This document shows positions 1 to 7,236 of a stretch of 14,627 bases of DNA, piece after piece. The translations under genes were made by a program, and so were the position numbers. The first letter of the stretch is position 1; every line of letters starts with the position of its first letter. Source of the DNA: Phycisphaerae bacterium (GTDB lineage: Bacteria; Planctomycetota; Phycisphaerae; Sedimentisphaerales; SG8-4); the NCBI GenBank assembly GCA_030603035.1, contig JAUVYQ010000065.1:1-14627 (forward strand), given 5' to 3'. The notes under the pieces are model-generated. The model searched no databases. It was not told where the DNA came from and saw only the letters and a program-made list of their open reading frames with translations.

Positions 1-1
1 T

Positions 2-1480
2 GACAAATACAAAAAATTCTTTGCCGGTGCCGTAAGCGAGGAAAACCCTTACGGCTTCGGGTATAAGCTGCCCGACAGGGTCCAGCTCGAATACATCGCC
101 GTCAAGCTCGATGATGTCTCGGGGATAGTGACGGCACCCACACAGGAAGAAGCAGAAGAATATTACCAAAAACATAGAGAACAATTATTCACTACATCGG
201 TTCCATCGGACCCGAACGACCCGAATTCGCCGCCAACCGAACAAATTAAAAGCTACGCCGAGGTGGCAAGTACCATTTCAAAGCAGCTTCTGCAGAACAA
301 GATAAATTCAAAGGCAGAAAAGATTCTGCAGGAAGCAAAGACACTTACCGGGGCGGAATTTGAAGATATAGAGGATGCAAATCTCAGTGCCGAGCAGCTC
401 AGGCAAATGGCCGGCGATTATGAAACCACCGCCGAGGAATTGAGTGAAAAATACAAAATCAAGGTATATGCGGGACAGACGGGACTGCTCAGTGCGCTCG
501 ACATACAGGCAGATAAATACCTTGGAATGCTGTATCTAAAGGGCTACGGATACGGATATAATCCGGTGGGATTGACTCGGATTGTATTTGCGATTGATGA
601 GCTTCAGGCCAGCGAACTTGGGCCCTTCGATGTGCCAAAACCGAGAATGTATGAAAATATCGGGCCGGCGAGGGATATACGGGGATATACCGGGACAAAC
701 ATGGTGGTTGTGAGGGTAATTGGAGCGGAAAAGGCCTCTGAACCGGAAAGCATAAATCAAACCTTTAGTACGAGCGCATTTGTATTTGGGCAAGACCCAA
801 ACCAAACAAGTGAAGATGTTTATTCGGTAAAGGAAAAAGTGACGCAAGATTTGAAAAGACTTGCGGCAATGGATACCGCCAAAAGCAAAGCCGAGGAGTT
901 CATTGGCCTGATGGCAAAAGATGGCTGGGAGAGTACAATTGAGAAATTTAACGAGCTTTATGGACAGCAGACCAAACGAGACGAAAGCGACCCAAATGTA
1001 TCCGGGGACCCAAACGCGATAAAGGGTCCTGACCAACCTTTTAAGCTGGAAAATTCGACAAACCTGCAGAGAATCTCACGAGAGACAATAGCGAGGTTGG
1101 CTGTTCAAAGCGAGGGTAATCCGGTGACACAATTTTTAGTCAATGAGAGAAAAAATAATGCCCGGCTCATAGCTCGGCTCTATTCACTCGTGCCGCAGGA
1201 CAGTAACTCCATTGACAGCGTGCCTTTAGTTCTGGAATTCAAGCCGGATATGAGCTACTATTGTTTAAAGAAAATTTCAGTTAAACGGCTTGAGCAGGAG
1301 CAATACGAAACAATCAAGGCGATACAAATATACAAAGAAGAGCACATTCAATCCCAGAGCCTGGCAGCGGTGCACTTTAACCCTGAAAACATATTAAAAC
1401 GTATGAACTTCAAGTGGGCCGGAGAGGAAAAGCAAGCGGCAGACGCCAACACGCCGGAAGAATCTGAGGGAGCATCTTAA
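2..1480 (+). CDS. SurA/PpiD-like periplasmic folding factor (5' end outside window)
   Basis: The reading frame is open from the first bases, so the gene starts upstream; a GTG at 128 is internal because the protein continues sensibly before it. About 492 residues are visible. Near the start, VQLEYIAVKL followed by a charged helix PTQEEAEEYYQKHREQLF resembles the segment of PpiD/SurA-type proteins in which a beta-strand precedes a helix feeding into a parvulin-like domain. A later stretch around residues 190-245 (GPFDVPKP to NMVVVRVIGAEK) resembles the end of a parvulin domain, and helical segments such as SVKEKVTQDLKRLAAMDTAKSKAEEF follow, as in PpiD C-terminal regions. The family role would be prolyl isomerisation or chaperoning of exported proteins in the periplasm. 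The signal or anchor lies outside the window, and I cannot verify active-site residues. It overlaps the next gene by one base (TAATG), so the two are probably co-transcribed and translationally coupled. The family assignment is moderate. Confidence 0.6.
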   Translation, partial: DKYKKFFAGAVSEENPYGFGYKLPDRVQLEYIAVKLDDVSGIVTAPTQEEAEEYYQKHREQLFTTSVPSDPNDPNSPPTEQIKSYAEVASTISKQLLQNKINSKAEKILQEAKTLTGAEFEDIEDANLSAEQLRQMAGDYETTAEELSEKYKIKVYAGQTGLLSALDIQADKYLGMLYLKGYGYGYNPVGLTRIVFAIDELQASELGPFDVPKPRMYENIGPARDIRGYTGTNMVVVRVIGAEKASEPESINQTFSTSAFVFGQDPNQTSEDVYSVKEKVTQDLKRLAAMDTAKSKAEEFIGLMAKDGWESTIEKFNELYGQQTKRDESDPNVSGDPNAIKGPDQPFKLENSTNLQRISRETIARLAVQSEGNPVTQFLVNERKNNARLIARLYSLVPQDSNSIDSVPLVLEFKPDMSYYCLKKISVKRLEQEQYETIKAIQIYKEEHIQSQSLAAVHFNPENILKRMNFKWAGEEKQAADANTPEESEGAS

Positions 1481-1887
1481 TGGCACGCCGTTCGAAAGAA
1501 AACCAGGTACTGTTTATGCTGATTGTGGGACTGCTGGCCTGGCTCGTGCCGGGCGCGGGGCATTTTGTGCTGAAAGAAAAAAAACGGTCGATAATTATAT
1601 TCGCAACTATTGTCTCAACTTTCTGCGCAGGCTTATATGTCGGCTCAATTGGTGTAATTGACCTGGTTGGGATAACGCCGTGGTATGTGGTACTGGCACA
1701 GGTTATGAATTCGCCGCTGGTGGCCGTCCTGGGGCGCCTGACCGCCGGTGGAGGTTATCCCGTCTACGGCTGGCCCAACGAAATCGGACAGATATACACA
1801 AGCACCGCGGGCTTGCTCAACCTTTTGTGCATTGTCAACGCTGTTTATTTGGCCCATCTGCGCAGCGCAGAGACGGCCGGAGGGTAA
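1480..1887 (+). CDS. small polytopic membrane protein, DUF6677-like
   Basis: This 135-aa protein starts at an ATG that shares its A with the stop codon of the upstream gene; GAGGGAG just before it is a good ribosome binding site. The N-terminus is basic (MARRSKENQ), followed by hydrophobic segments at about residues 10-27 (LFMLIVGLLAWLVPGAGHF), 35-60, 65-85 and 108-127, so three or four membrane spans are likely. The LLAWLVPGAGHF segment followed by a basic KEKKRS patch is the pattern I associate with the DUF6677 membrane family of planctomycetes; this comes from memory and was not checked. The function is unknown. Its tight coupling to a periplasmic folding factor suggests a role in the cell envelope, but nothing more specific can be said. 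Confidence 0.75.
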   Translation: MARRSKENQVLFMLIVGLLAWLVPGAGHFVLKEKKRSIIIFATIVSTFCAGLYVGSIGVIDLVGITPWYVVLAQVMNSPLVAVLGRLTAGGGYPVYGWPNEIGQIYTSTAGLLNLLCIVNAVYLAHLRSAETAGG

Positions 1888-1888
1888 A

Positions 1889-2137
1889 ATGTCGGGAATA
1901 GCTATCTTTGTAGTGAGCTTTACAGCACCGGAAGAAATCGGGGCAAATCCACAATCTATGCTGTGGCTGCTGCCATTATCGGCGGCAATAGCCATCGTCT
2001 ATAAAGCAACGAAACTTCCAACAATCACGGCACGCAATTTTATCAAAGAAGCAGCGATTCTATTCGGCTCAATCATTGTTTTCATAATTATAACCGCATT
2101 GGCTTTATACACTTTGGCGTGGCTAATTACAGAGTGA
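1889..2137 (+). CDS. small two-span membrane protein, unknown function
   Basis: I chose the ATG at 1889 (82 aa) rather than an in-frame upstream start inside the previous gene, because GGAGG at 1879-1883 sits five bases before it and the preceding gene ends only one base earlier. Two hydrophobic segments are visible, about residues 24-40 (SMLWLLPLSAAIAIVY) and 54-80 (KEAAILFGSIIVFIIITALAL and on), separated by a short basic stretch with a conserved-looking ARNFIKEA. There is no recognisable domain. It completes a three-gene operon with the folding factor and the DUF6677-like protein. Its stop codon (2135-2137) overlaps the last codons of a fliS fragment on the opposite strand, which marks an old rearrangement junction. 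Confidence 0.7.
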   Translation: MSGIAIFVVSFTAPEEIGANPQSMLWLLPLSAAIAIVYKATKLPTITARNFIKEAAILFGSIIVFIIITALALYTLAWLITE

Positions 2138-2243
2138 TTGCCAGCCGCATGAATTTGATTGCCCCATCGTAAAGCAAGACAATGAGCCGACCTCTGCTCT
2201 GTGTGGTGACTGCGGCATCCTGATATGCTTCGACTCCGTTCAT
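2127..2243 (-). pseudogene. fliS: N-terminal fragment of flagellar chaperone FliS
   Basis: Read on the minus strand from the ATG at 2243, this gives 38 residues beginning MNGVEAYQDAAVTTQSRG and continuing RLIVLLYDGAIKFMRLAI before a TAA. The AYq..aV.T.s..rLi.lLYDGAIkF pattern is the hallmark N-terminal helix region of FliS, the cytoplasmic export chaperone that binds flagellin. Intact FliS is about 120-150 residues, so roughly three quarters is missing. A plausible ribosome binding site (GGAG, eight bases before the ATG) is still present. FliS similarity ends at about 2136, exactly at the stop codon of the plus-strand membrane protein gene, and the minus strand beyond it shows no FliS continuation in any frame. 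No other flagellar gene is in the window. It is best read as a remnant left by a deletion or rearrangement, although a short peptide could still be made. Confidence 0.75.
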
Positions 2244-2345
2244 AGTGTTACTCCGTTATATTTTCAAAGGCCTTACGCCTTGATTACAGCTTTTCAAGCC
2301 GTTAGGATTTGGGGTTGGGCTAAACGAATTGGGATGGTTCGGTGC

Positions 2346-5156
2346 TTATTTTTGTTCTTCTTCGAGCAGAGTTTGCGGCTCGGCTATGATGCGGATACGA
2401 CGTTTTTTGGGTAACACTTTTGCCGAAATTCCCCTTCTTTGCCCGGGTTTTAATTCAAGCTCGAAAGTATCTTTTTCAAGATAGTGATATTGCGGCAGAT
2501 TGTCACTGTAGATTTTAATCGTCCATTTGTCAGGTCGCAATTCTTCAAATTCAAAACGCCCTTGATTGTCTGTAACGGTGCGTCTTACTTCCAAGCTGTT
2601 TCTAAGTTCTACTATAGTATTTGCCAGCCCGTGATATTCGACAAGTTTATCACCTTCGCCATAGCCGCTGCCTTTTCCGACAACATAACGAGGTTCATTG
2701 GTGCCGGTAGGTTTCTCGCTCAGGGTCGTTCTGTTTACGTTCTTTTCGTAACTATAAACCATAATTCGACCTGAGAGTTGCGCAGCTCGCGTTACTGGTA
2801 TAATCACCGGGGTTTTTTCGCCCCCTTGAACAGCCAATTGGATGGGTGTTTTTTGGCCGGGGATTCGGTTCATACCAATACTCGCCGTATCCACACTCAG
2901 GTAAAATATACCGGGATTTACGGAGGGGAAGGTGAAGCTGCCGGCCTTGTTGGTTACTGCGGTTAAACCGTTGAGCCTGAGAATCGCATTGGGAATTGGC
3001 TTTTGTGTCTCCTGGTCATAAACATATCCTTTAACACTACCGATGCTTTTCTTGCGAGCTACAGGCAGGCCTAAAGGAATTGTGTACTGCACCATAAAAG
3101 CGGTGTCATCTTCGGAGTACGAATTCTCGTACCTGGTATGACGGGCAAGAATGGAAAGTTTATTTTTATTGGCGAAAGTATGGCTCAATCTTAATTCCAG
3201 ATTATCTCTGCCGCCTTGTGCTGAGCCTTCATAATCGTTGGTTTGCAAAGCGAGGCTAAAGGAGGTTCTCTTTGCTATTTTGTAGCGGGCGCTGACGCCC
3301 ACGGTTGTACTGCGTCTGCCTTCTCCGGTGAAGTCACTATTTTTATCATAGTAAATATAGCCGCTGTAAGACTGCCTGTTAGTTGGCCTAAAATGAGCAG
3401 AAGCGGTATATCTTTCTGAGTCAGAGGTCGCGTTGTCCAGCTTATTTTTTGTTTTGCCCAATTCGGCAGAGGCACTAAGGGCTAATTTGTTGAAACTCTG
3501 CCCTATACCAAACCTGAAAGTGTTCTCCTGATAGTCAAAGGTGGGGCTGTCGAGCTGGTCCCGGCGGTCTCGGCTGCGCCAATCAAGAGAAAAAGTGGTA
3601 TTAGTTTCCATCTTGTAGTCTAAACCCAACCGATAGTATTTCTCCAGAGGGGCTGAGTAAAGCGACGGGTCTAAATCAAGGTTATTCTCTTGCCGTCTGA
3701 AAGTGGCATTTAGTCTTAGACGTTTGTCTATGGGAACTGTCACACCACCTGAGACATAATCAAGGTCGCTGTAATAACCCGGGTAGTCGGGGCCGCCGTG
3801 AATCAATTTTAAGTAGTAGCTGAGCCAGTCGCTGCGTCCGTAGAGCCTGGTCAGATACGCATTGTCTTTTTTGGTGCCACCCGGCCCCAGCGCATATTCG
3901 AGGTCGAGTTGGGTATTTTCAAAAGGCCGAAGCTCTCCCTCAACGCTCGTGATATTACTTACTTTGCCGTCTCTGTCTTTTCTAAGGTAATTCAAGCCTA
4001 CTTTGTATTTGTCATTTATTGAATAATCCATATAGGCAGCGGTCTCTTCTGTACCGGGCTGCCGCCAGCGTGTTTTCATATAGTAGGCTCCCAAAGTAAA
4101 ATCATCGTCAATACTGAGCTTGCCTTCCAGACCTCTGCCGTATAGATAATTTTCAGTCAGGGGAGAGAGGGAATAAGTGCGGTCACCCAAGTGAAGCTCA
4201 TAGTCTTCTGTCCAGTGGCTAAGAAAATACTCATCGCGCTGGCCAAAGATTGATTTGTCCTGAACGTCCGGGCCTCTGAAGCGAAACCTTATATGTTTTT
4301 TACCTTCTTCGTCTAAGGTACCCTCACCACGGAGCTCAGTTTGAAAGCCGGATTGACGCTGCTCATTTTTCTGGAATACATATCTGAAGGTTATCTCTGC
4401 CGGTATTCTGTGAAAAATATCCTCTACACCGCTTACCCTCGGCAAAATCTCCACCGAACTTGCAGATTTGGCCTTCGCTTTTATCTTGCCGTCTTCAACG
4501 GCTTCAACAGTTAACTGAAGACGATGTTTCAAAATCTTTATTATGTCTGCACTGGTCTTTACGGTTACATTAGCCGTCTCTGATTCACCAGGTGCAAGCT
4601 TGAACGTATCAGTATCAACAGTAAAGGGAAGGTTGTCGCTGCTGTCGATTTTTATTCTTATGGCATTTTCTGTATTGCTTTGATTGACAATTACGAAAGA
4701 GGCTTTGTAATCTTCGCCGGCAATTACCGCCTCAGGAGCGTCCAGAAGTTGCACCTCTAATTTGACAACCGGCAATACCACCGCATAAATAGTATGAAAA
4801 TCGCGAATGGAAGGATATTTCCTGTCTTTAATAATATATGTAATTTCATATTTGCCGGCTAAGGTTGCTTGAGGGACGAAGAAACTTACCAGCTTTGTAT
4901 CACTTGCATTCGAATTTAATTCAAACGGGAAGTCTTTAGTGATAAGCGCCCAGCCATAAGGTAGTTTCACTTCAGAGACGAATTCTCGTTTCTCATCGGT
5001 GTAATTGGTTACGCGGAAGACAGTAGTTATTATCCTGCGAGGTTCCGTTTCAAATAATTCTTTTCCTGCCGGTCTTACCTCAATATTTGGCCCCTGAGCT
5101 TTAACTGATACAGCCATTACCAGGCAGAGGTAAGTTATTAAGGAAATCCTTTTCAT
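2346..5156 (-). CDS. usher-like outer-membrane protein: Ig-like domains, beta-barrel, two C-terminal regulatory-like domains
   Basis: The protein has 936 residues. Residues 1-20 (MKRISLITYLCLVMAVSVKA) are a Sec signal peptide. Residues 21-130 and 131-235 look like two Ig-like (NEW3-type) domains, for example LAPGESETANVTV. Residues about 240-700 are a long run of alternating polar and aromatic strands rich in Tyr, Arg and Asp, including HLGDRTYSLSPLTENYLYG and LDYVSGGVTVPIDKRLRLNA, typical of an outer-membrane barrel. Residues about 704-795 and 795-920 look like carboxypeptidase regulatory-like beta-sandwich domains (GSVKGYVYDQETQKPIPNA; TVTDNQGRFEFEELRPDKW). N-terminal domain, barrel and two C-terminal sandwiches is the plan of fimbrial ushers, and the gene directly follows a chaperone and two small secreted subunits in the same direction. 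I infer an usher-like secretion and assembly pore. The sequence is not FimD/PapC-like, so a different large surface beta-barrel protein remains possible. The start has an AGGA about nine bases upstream, contributed by the flanking repeat. Confidence 0.65.
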   Translation of the reverse strand: MKRISLITYLCLVMAVSVKAQGPNIEVRPAGKELFETEPRRIITTVFRVTNYTDEKREFVSEVKLPYGWALITKDFPFELNSNASDTKLVSFFVPQATLAGKYEITYIIKDRKYPSIRDFHTIYAVVLPVVKLEVQLLDAPEAVIAGEDYKASFVIVNQSNTENAIRIKIDSSDNLPFTVDTDTFKLAPGESETANVTVKTSADIIKILKHRLQLTVEAVEDGKIKAKAKSASSVEILPRVSGVEDIFHRIPAEITFRYVFQKNEQRQSGFQTELRGEGTLDEEGKKHIRFRFRGPDVQDKSIFGQRDEYFLSHWTEDYELHLGDRTYSLSPLTENYLYGRGLEGKLSIDDDFTLGAYYMKTRWRQPGTEETAAYMDYSINDKYKVGLNYLRKDRDGKVSNITSVEGELRPFENTQLDLEYALGPGGTKKDNAYLTRLYGRSDWLSYYLKLIHGGPDYPGYYSDLDYVSGGVTVPIDKRLRLNATFRRQENNLDLDPSLYSAPLEKYYRLGLDYKMETNTTFSLDWRSRDRRDQLDSPTFDYQENTFRFGIGQSFNKLALSASAELGKTKNKLDNATSDSERYTASAHFRPTNRQSYSGYIYYDKNSDFTGEGRRSTTVGVSARYKIAKRTSFSLALQTNDYEGSAQGGRDNLELRLSHTFANKNKLSILARHTRYENSYSEDDTAFMVQYTIPLGLPVARKKSIGSVKGYVYDQETQKPIPNAILRLNGLTAVTNKAGSFTFPSVNPGIFYLSVDTASIGMNRIPGQKTPIQLAVQGGEKTPVIIPVTRAAQLSGRIMVYSYEKNVNRTTLSEKPTGTNEPRYVVGKGSGYGEGDKLVEYHGLANTIVELRNSLEVRRTVTDNQGRFEFEELRPDKWTIKIYSDNLPQYHYLEKDTFELELKPGQRRGISAKVLPKKRRIRIIAEPQTLLEEEQK

Positions 5157-5170
5157 TTTTCACGTCCTGT

Positions 5171-5269
5171 CATTCTGAGCTAACCCCTGCTTTGGGTTCC
5201 CACAAGGCGGGGTCCCTCGCAGGGGCAAGCTTGCACCCGCGCAAGCGGGTGTGAATCGAAGAACCCAAA
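5171..5269. repeat. palindrome-rich intergenic element (REP/MITE-like)
   Basis: The chaperone-usher gap is filled by nested inverted repeats: TTTGGGTTC (5191-5199) with GAACCCAAA (5261-5269), CCCCTGC (5184-5190) with GCAGGGG (5219-5225), CACCCGC (5234-5240) with GCGGGTG (5245-5251, four-base loop), and the palindrome GCAAGCTTGC (5225-5234). The flanks GTCATTCTGAG and GAATCGAAGAACCC resemble dispersed intergenic repeats seen in many bacteria. It could stabilise or attenuate the transcript between the two genes. There is no T-run, so it is not a classical terminator. Confidence 0.6.
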
Positions 5270-5271
5270 TT

Positions 5272-6096
5272 TTACTTTCCAAATTTCAAGGTATAGTTGG
5301 CTCCAAAAATATAATCACCCCCGCAGTCGGCCACTATCAGGGTCTTGTATGTGCCTTTTGGTACGTTAGTTAAATCAACTTTAAATCGGACAGAGGTACC
5401 TGGATAGATGCGTTTCTTACCGCCTTCGAACTTGCCAAGGTAAGTGCCGGTGGTATCATAGAGTTCAACCCACAAAAGTGGCCTCAGCCATCTCTGGCCC
5501 GTGTTTTCCATATCAAGCTGCAGAACTCGCTTTTCGGTTTCTTTTAGAAGTTTTGTCTTTAGAAATTTAAGTTTACGCTCGCCGGTATCGCCAATATGTG
5601 TAACCATCTGGATGTTGTAACGGAATATTTGTGTTATACCCACTTTGGTTTTACCCCTCTCCGGTTGACTGCTCAATGGCGAGCTTTTGGGGACTCCCTC
5701 CACCATAAGCGAACTCCAATAGGTGCCCACAAGGTTTGGGTCATTGGGGACCTTTATGGTGTAATTGACCCTTGATGTGTCGCCGGGGCCGATTACCAGC
5801 CGATGCGGGCTAAAGCCGAGCCAGTCGGCGTTGGAGCGGGGGGTTTTACCCGGCTTACCATAAATATTTCTACCATCAAAGAAAAATAGATAGTCGGTCT
5901 GATAGACCTTCACCTCCTGCAACTCAGTGCCGGTGTTCTTAATAAGGATGGAGCCTTTGTAGGTATCACCCGGACCGGGATTGCTTTTTTTCTCATGGGT
6001 CAGGCCTCCTATGAGGGATACCGCGGCTTCGGTCGCACAGGGCACCAGCAAAAAGAAGAGTAAAACCGGGATAATAATTTTAGTTTTTAGTTTCAT
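5272..6096 (-). CDS. two-domain Ig-like periplasmic chaperone of the pilus-like operon
   Basis: I start this at the ATG at 6096 (274 aa) because MKLKTKIIIPVLLFFLLVPC followed by ATEA is a clean signal peptide; the longer in-frame start at 6186 lies inside the preceding gene and adds an unconvincing leader. Residues about 26-170 form a first Ig-like domain with GDTYKGSILIKNTGTELQEV, WLGFSPHRLVIGPGDTSRV and GTYWSSLMVEG, followed by the strand RYNIQMVTHIG. This order (edge strand, proline-rich PGDT turn, YW..L.VEG, then a strand after a basic loop) is that of pilus-assembly and related Ig-like chaperones. Residues about 172-274 form a second Ig-like domain (LDMENTGQRWLRPLLWVELYD, GTYKTLIVADCGGDYIFGANY). 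The expected role is to hold subunits in the periplasm for delivery to the usher-like protein encoded next. I could not place the PapD Arg8/Lys112 pair with certainty. A DUF916-like or other Ig-fold envelope protein is the main alternative. Confidence 0.65.
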   Translation of the reverse strand: MKLKTKIIIPVLLFFLLVPCATEAAVSLIGGLTHEKKSNPGPGDTYKGSILIKNTGTELQEVKVYQTDYLFFFDGRNIYGKPGKTPRSNADWLGFSPHRLVIGPGDTSRVNYTIKVPNDPNLVGTYWSSLMVEGVPKSSPLSSQPERGKTKVGITQIFRYNIQMVTHIGDTGERKLKFLKTKLLKETEKRVLQLDMENTGQRWLRPLLWVELYDTTGTYLGKFEGGKKRIYPGTSVRFKVDLTNVPKGTYKTLIVADCGGDYIFGANYTLKFGK

Positions 6097-6109
6097 AAGG
6101 TTTTCCCTT

Positions 6110-6598
6110 TCAATCAGTGTCAACAACTGTATAGTAAATCGTCGTCGCATAGTTATTCGGCGGGACCTGTACGGAAACCCCGTCAACCTTCAACTGGACA
6201 TTTATGTTGCTTCTGTCGTTATCACCGCTGAAAAAGCTCTGATCGTCGAAATCTACCTCCTGGTAAAAACCCCCACCTGAGATGTCTCCAGAGCCGGCTC
6301 CATCGGATGTCCTTTTTACATACAGATTAAAATTATCATGCCAGACAGAATCGACCTTCTTAACATTTATCCGCCAATTATCGCCAGTGCCGGCTGTTCC
6401 TGAAATATCTATCGAAACCGCGTTTGAAGCGCTTTCATAGGTACTGTTCAGGTTACTTCCAGCGCCAGCTTGCAAATCTGAAGCATCTATAGTCTCCGAC
6501 CAGCTCCCAGTTACTGTAATGGATATGGGCGCCTCGGCTTTACTGCATAAAAGAATAAGCCCAATTAATAAAACCAGGATGACAGAATTCCTTTTCAA
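6110..6598 (-). CDS. small secreted beta-rich protein, probable second (minor) fibre subunit
   Basis: The gene begins with TTG at 6598, supported by AAGGAG seven to eight bases upstream (around 6607-6612); no better start lies nearby. The 162-aa product has a signal peptide (about residues 1-23, RNSVILVLLIGLILLCSKAEA). The mature N-terminus PISITVTGSWSETI alternates hydrophobic residues like a donor strand. The rest is Ser/Asn/Asp/Gly-rich beta sequence ending PNNYATTIYYTVVD, the Gly/Asn-Tyr-x-x-Thr-Ile-x-Tyr-Thr type of final strand seen in archaic-type (SCPU-like) pilins. It has no cysteine after the signal. It lies 70 bp after the first subunit gene, separated by the 6624-6651 hairpin, and 13 bp before the chaperone start. 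I infer a minor or tip subunit, or adaptor. Sequence similarity to any named family is not evident by eye. Confidence 0.55.
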   Translation of the reverse strand: MKRNSVILVLLIGLILLCSKAEAPISITVTGSWSETIDASDLQAGAGSNLNSTYESASNAVSIDISGTAGTGDNWRINVKKVDSVWHDNFNLYVKRTSDGAGSGDISGGGFYQEVDFDDQSFFSGDNDRSNINVQLKVDGVSVQVPPNNYATTIYYTVVDTD

Positions 6599-6623
6599 CC
6601 TGATACTCCTTCATTCAAGAAAA

Positions 6624-6651
6624 TAGATAGGGGGCAAGAGCCCCCTATCTA
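6624..6651 (-). terminator. 12-bp hairpin with T-run between the two subunit genes (attenuator)
   Basis: TAGATAGGGGGC (6624-6635) and GCCCCCTATCTA (6640-6651) pair perfectly over 12 bp around the four-base loop AAGA. On the minus strand the stem is followed directly by TTTTCTT, so it has the form of a factor-independent terminator. It lies 17 bases after the stop of the first subunit gene and before the AAGGAG of the second. Partial termination or 3'-end protection here would favour the first subunit over the chaperone and usher. Confidence 0.75.
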
Positions 6652-6667
6652 CAATCAGCAACTCTGA

Positions 6668-7162
6668 TTATGAAACATCAGCACTCGTGTAAGTAATCAC
6701 GAAATCGTAACCCGCAGTCGGAGTAGCAGTTGTCGCAGTAGCATTGTAAGTGACGTCCGCATTAGTTATCGCACCAGCTGTAATGCCGGTGTAAACAACC
6801 GCGCCGCCTTCCGTGGCGGTACCAGCAGTGCAAATGGTCTGTATTCCTGCCCCACCATTAACTGTCACTTTGAGCGTAATATCATCACCTGATGGGTCAG
6901 TAGTTACCTCCGCCGTTATCTTCTTGCTGGTGGCTGAGTTGTGGGTGTAATTCAACTTCGCAGTGGTATCGTCCGCGCCTGTCAGAGCACTCGAGCCGGC
7001 GGTACCGTTCAGAGTAATTCCAGTAGTCGCATTGTCGACGGCAAGCAAATCAATTGAACTGACGGTTACAGTCAGATTCGATGTGTCAGTTATCGCCATT
7101 GCTACGCCTGTCAGTCCCACGACCAGCACTGCCACTAACAACATTTTTCTTAATGCCTTCAT
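6668..7162 (-). CDS. small secreted beta-rich protein, probable major fibre subunit
   Basis: This 164-aa protein starts at an ATG with GAAAGGG six bases upstream. MKALRKMLLVAVLVVGLTG followed by VAMA is a signal peptide cleaved near residue 23. The mature N-terminus ITDTSNLTVTVSSIDLL alternates hydrophobic residues, as expected of a donor-strand extension. The remainder is low-complexity Thr/Ala/Gly-rich beta sequence with few charges and ends AGYDFVITYTSADVS, parallel to the YYTVVD ending of the next protein. There is one cysteine (TICTAG). Being first in the operon, behind a long structured leader and in front of a terminator-like hairpin, it fits the position of a major pilin. The pilin role is inferred from size, export signal, composition and context; it has no type IV prepilin cleavage motif. 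The high Thr/Ala content could equally fit another surface beta-protein. Confidence 0.6.
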   Translation of the reverse strand: MKALRKMLLVAVLVVGLTGVAMAITDTSNLTVTVSSIDLLAVDNATTGITLNGTAGSSALTGADDTTAKLNYTHNSATSKKITAEVTTDPSGDDITLKVTVNGGAGIQTICTAGTATEGGAVVYTGITAGAITNADVTYNATATTATPTAGYDFVITYTSADVS

Positions 7163-7236
7163 AATTTACCCTTTCATAATTTCGTCCCGTAAAGGTCTTT
7201 TTCACTATTGGCCTCTGGGACTAACCAATTTTTCGC

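Noticed and set aside
536..1036. Minus-strand frame of 166 codons
   Set aside because: It is a shadow of the SurA/PpiD-like gene, with no ribosome binding site and no recognisable domain.
6097..6186. Extended N-terminus for the chaperone starting at 6186
   Set aside because: It would overlap the end of the second subunit gene and place a non-signal leader before a perfect signal peptide that starts at 6096.
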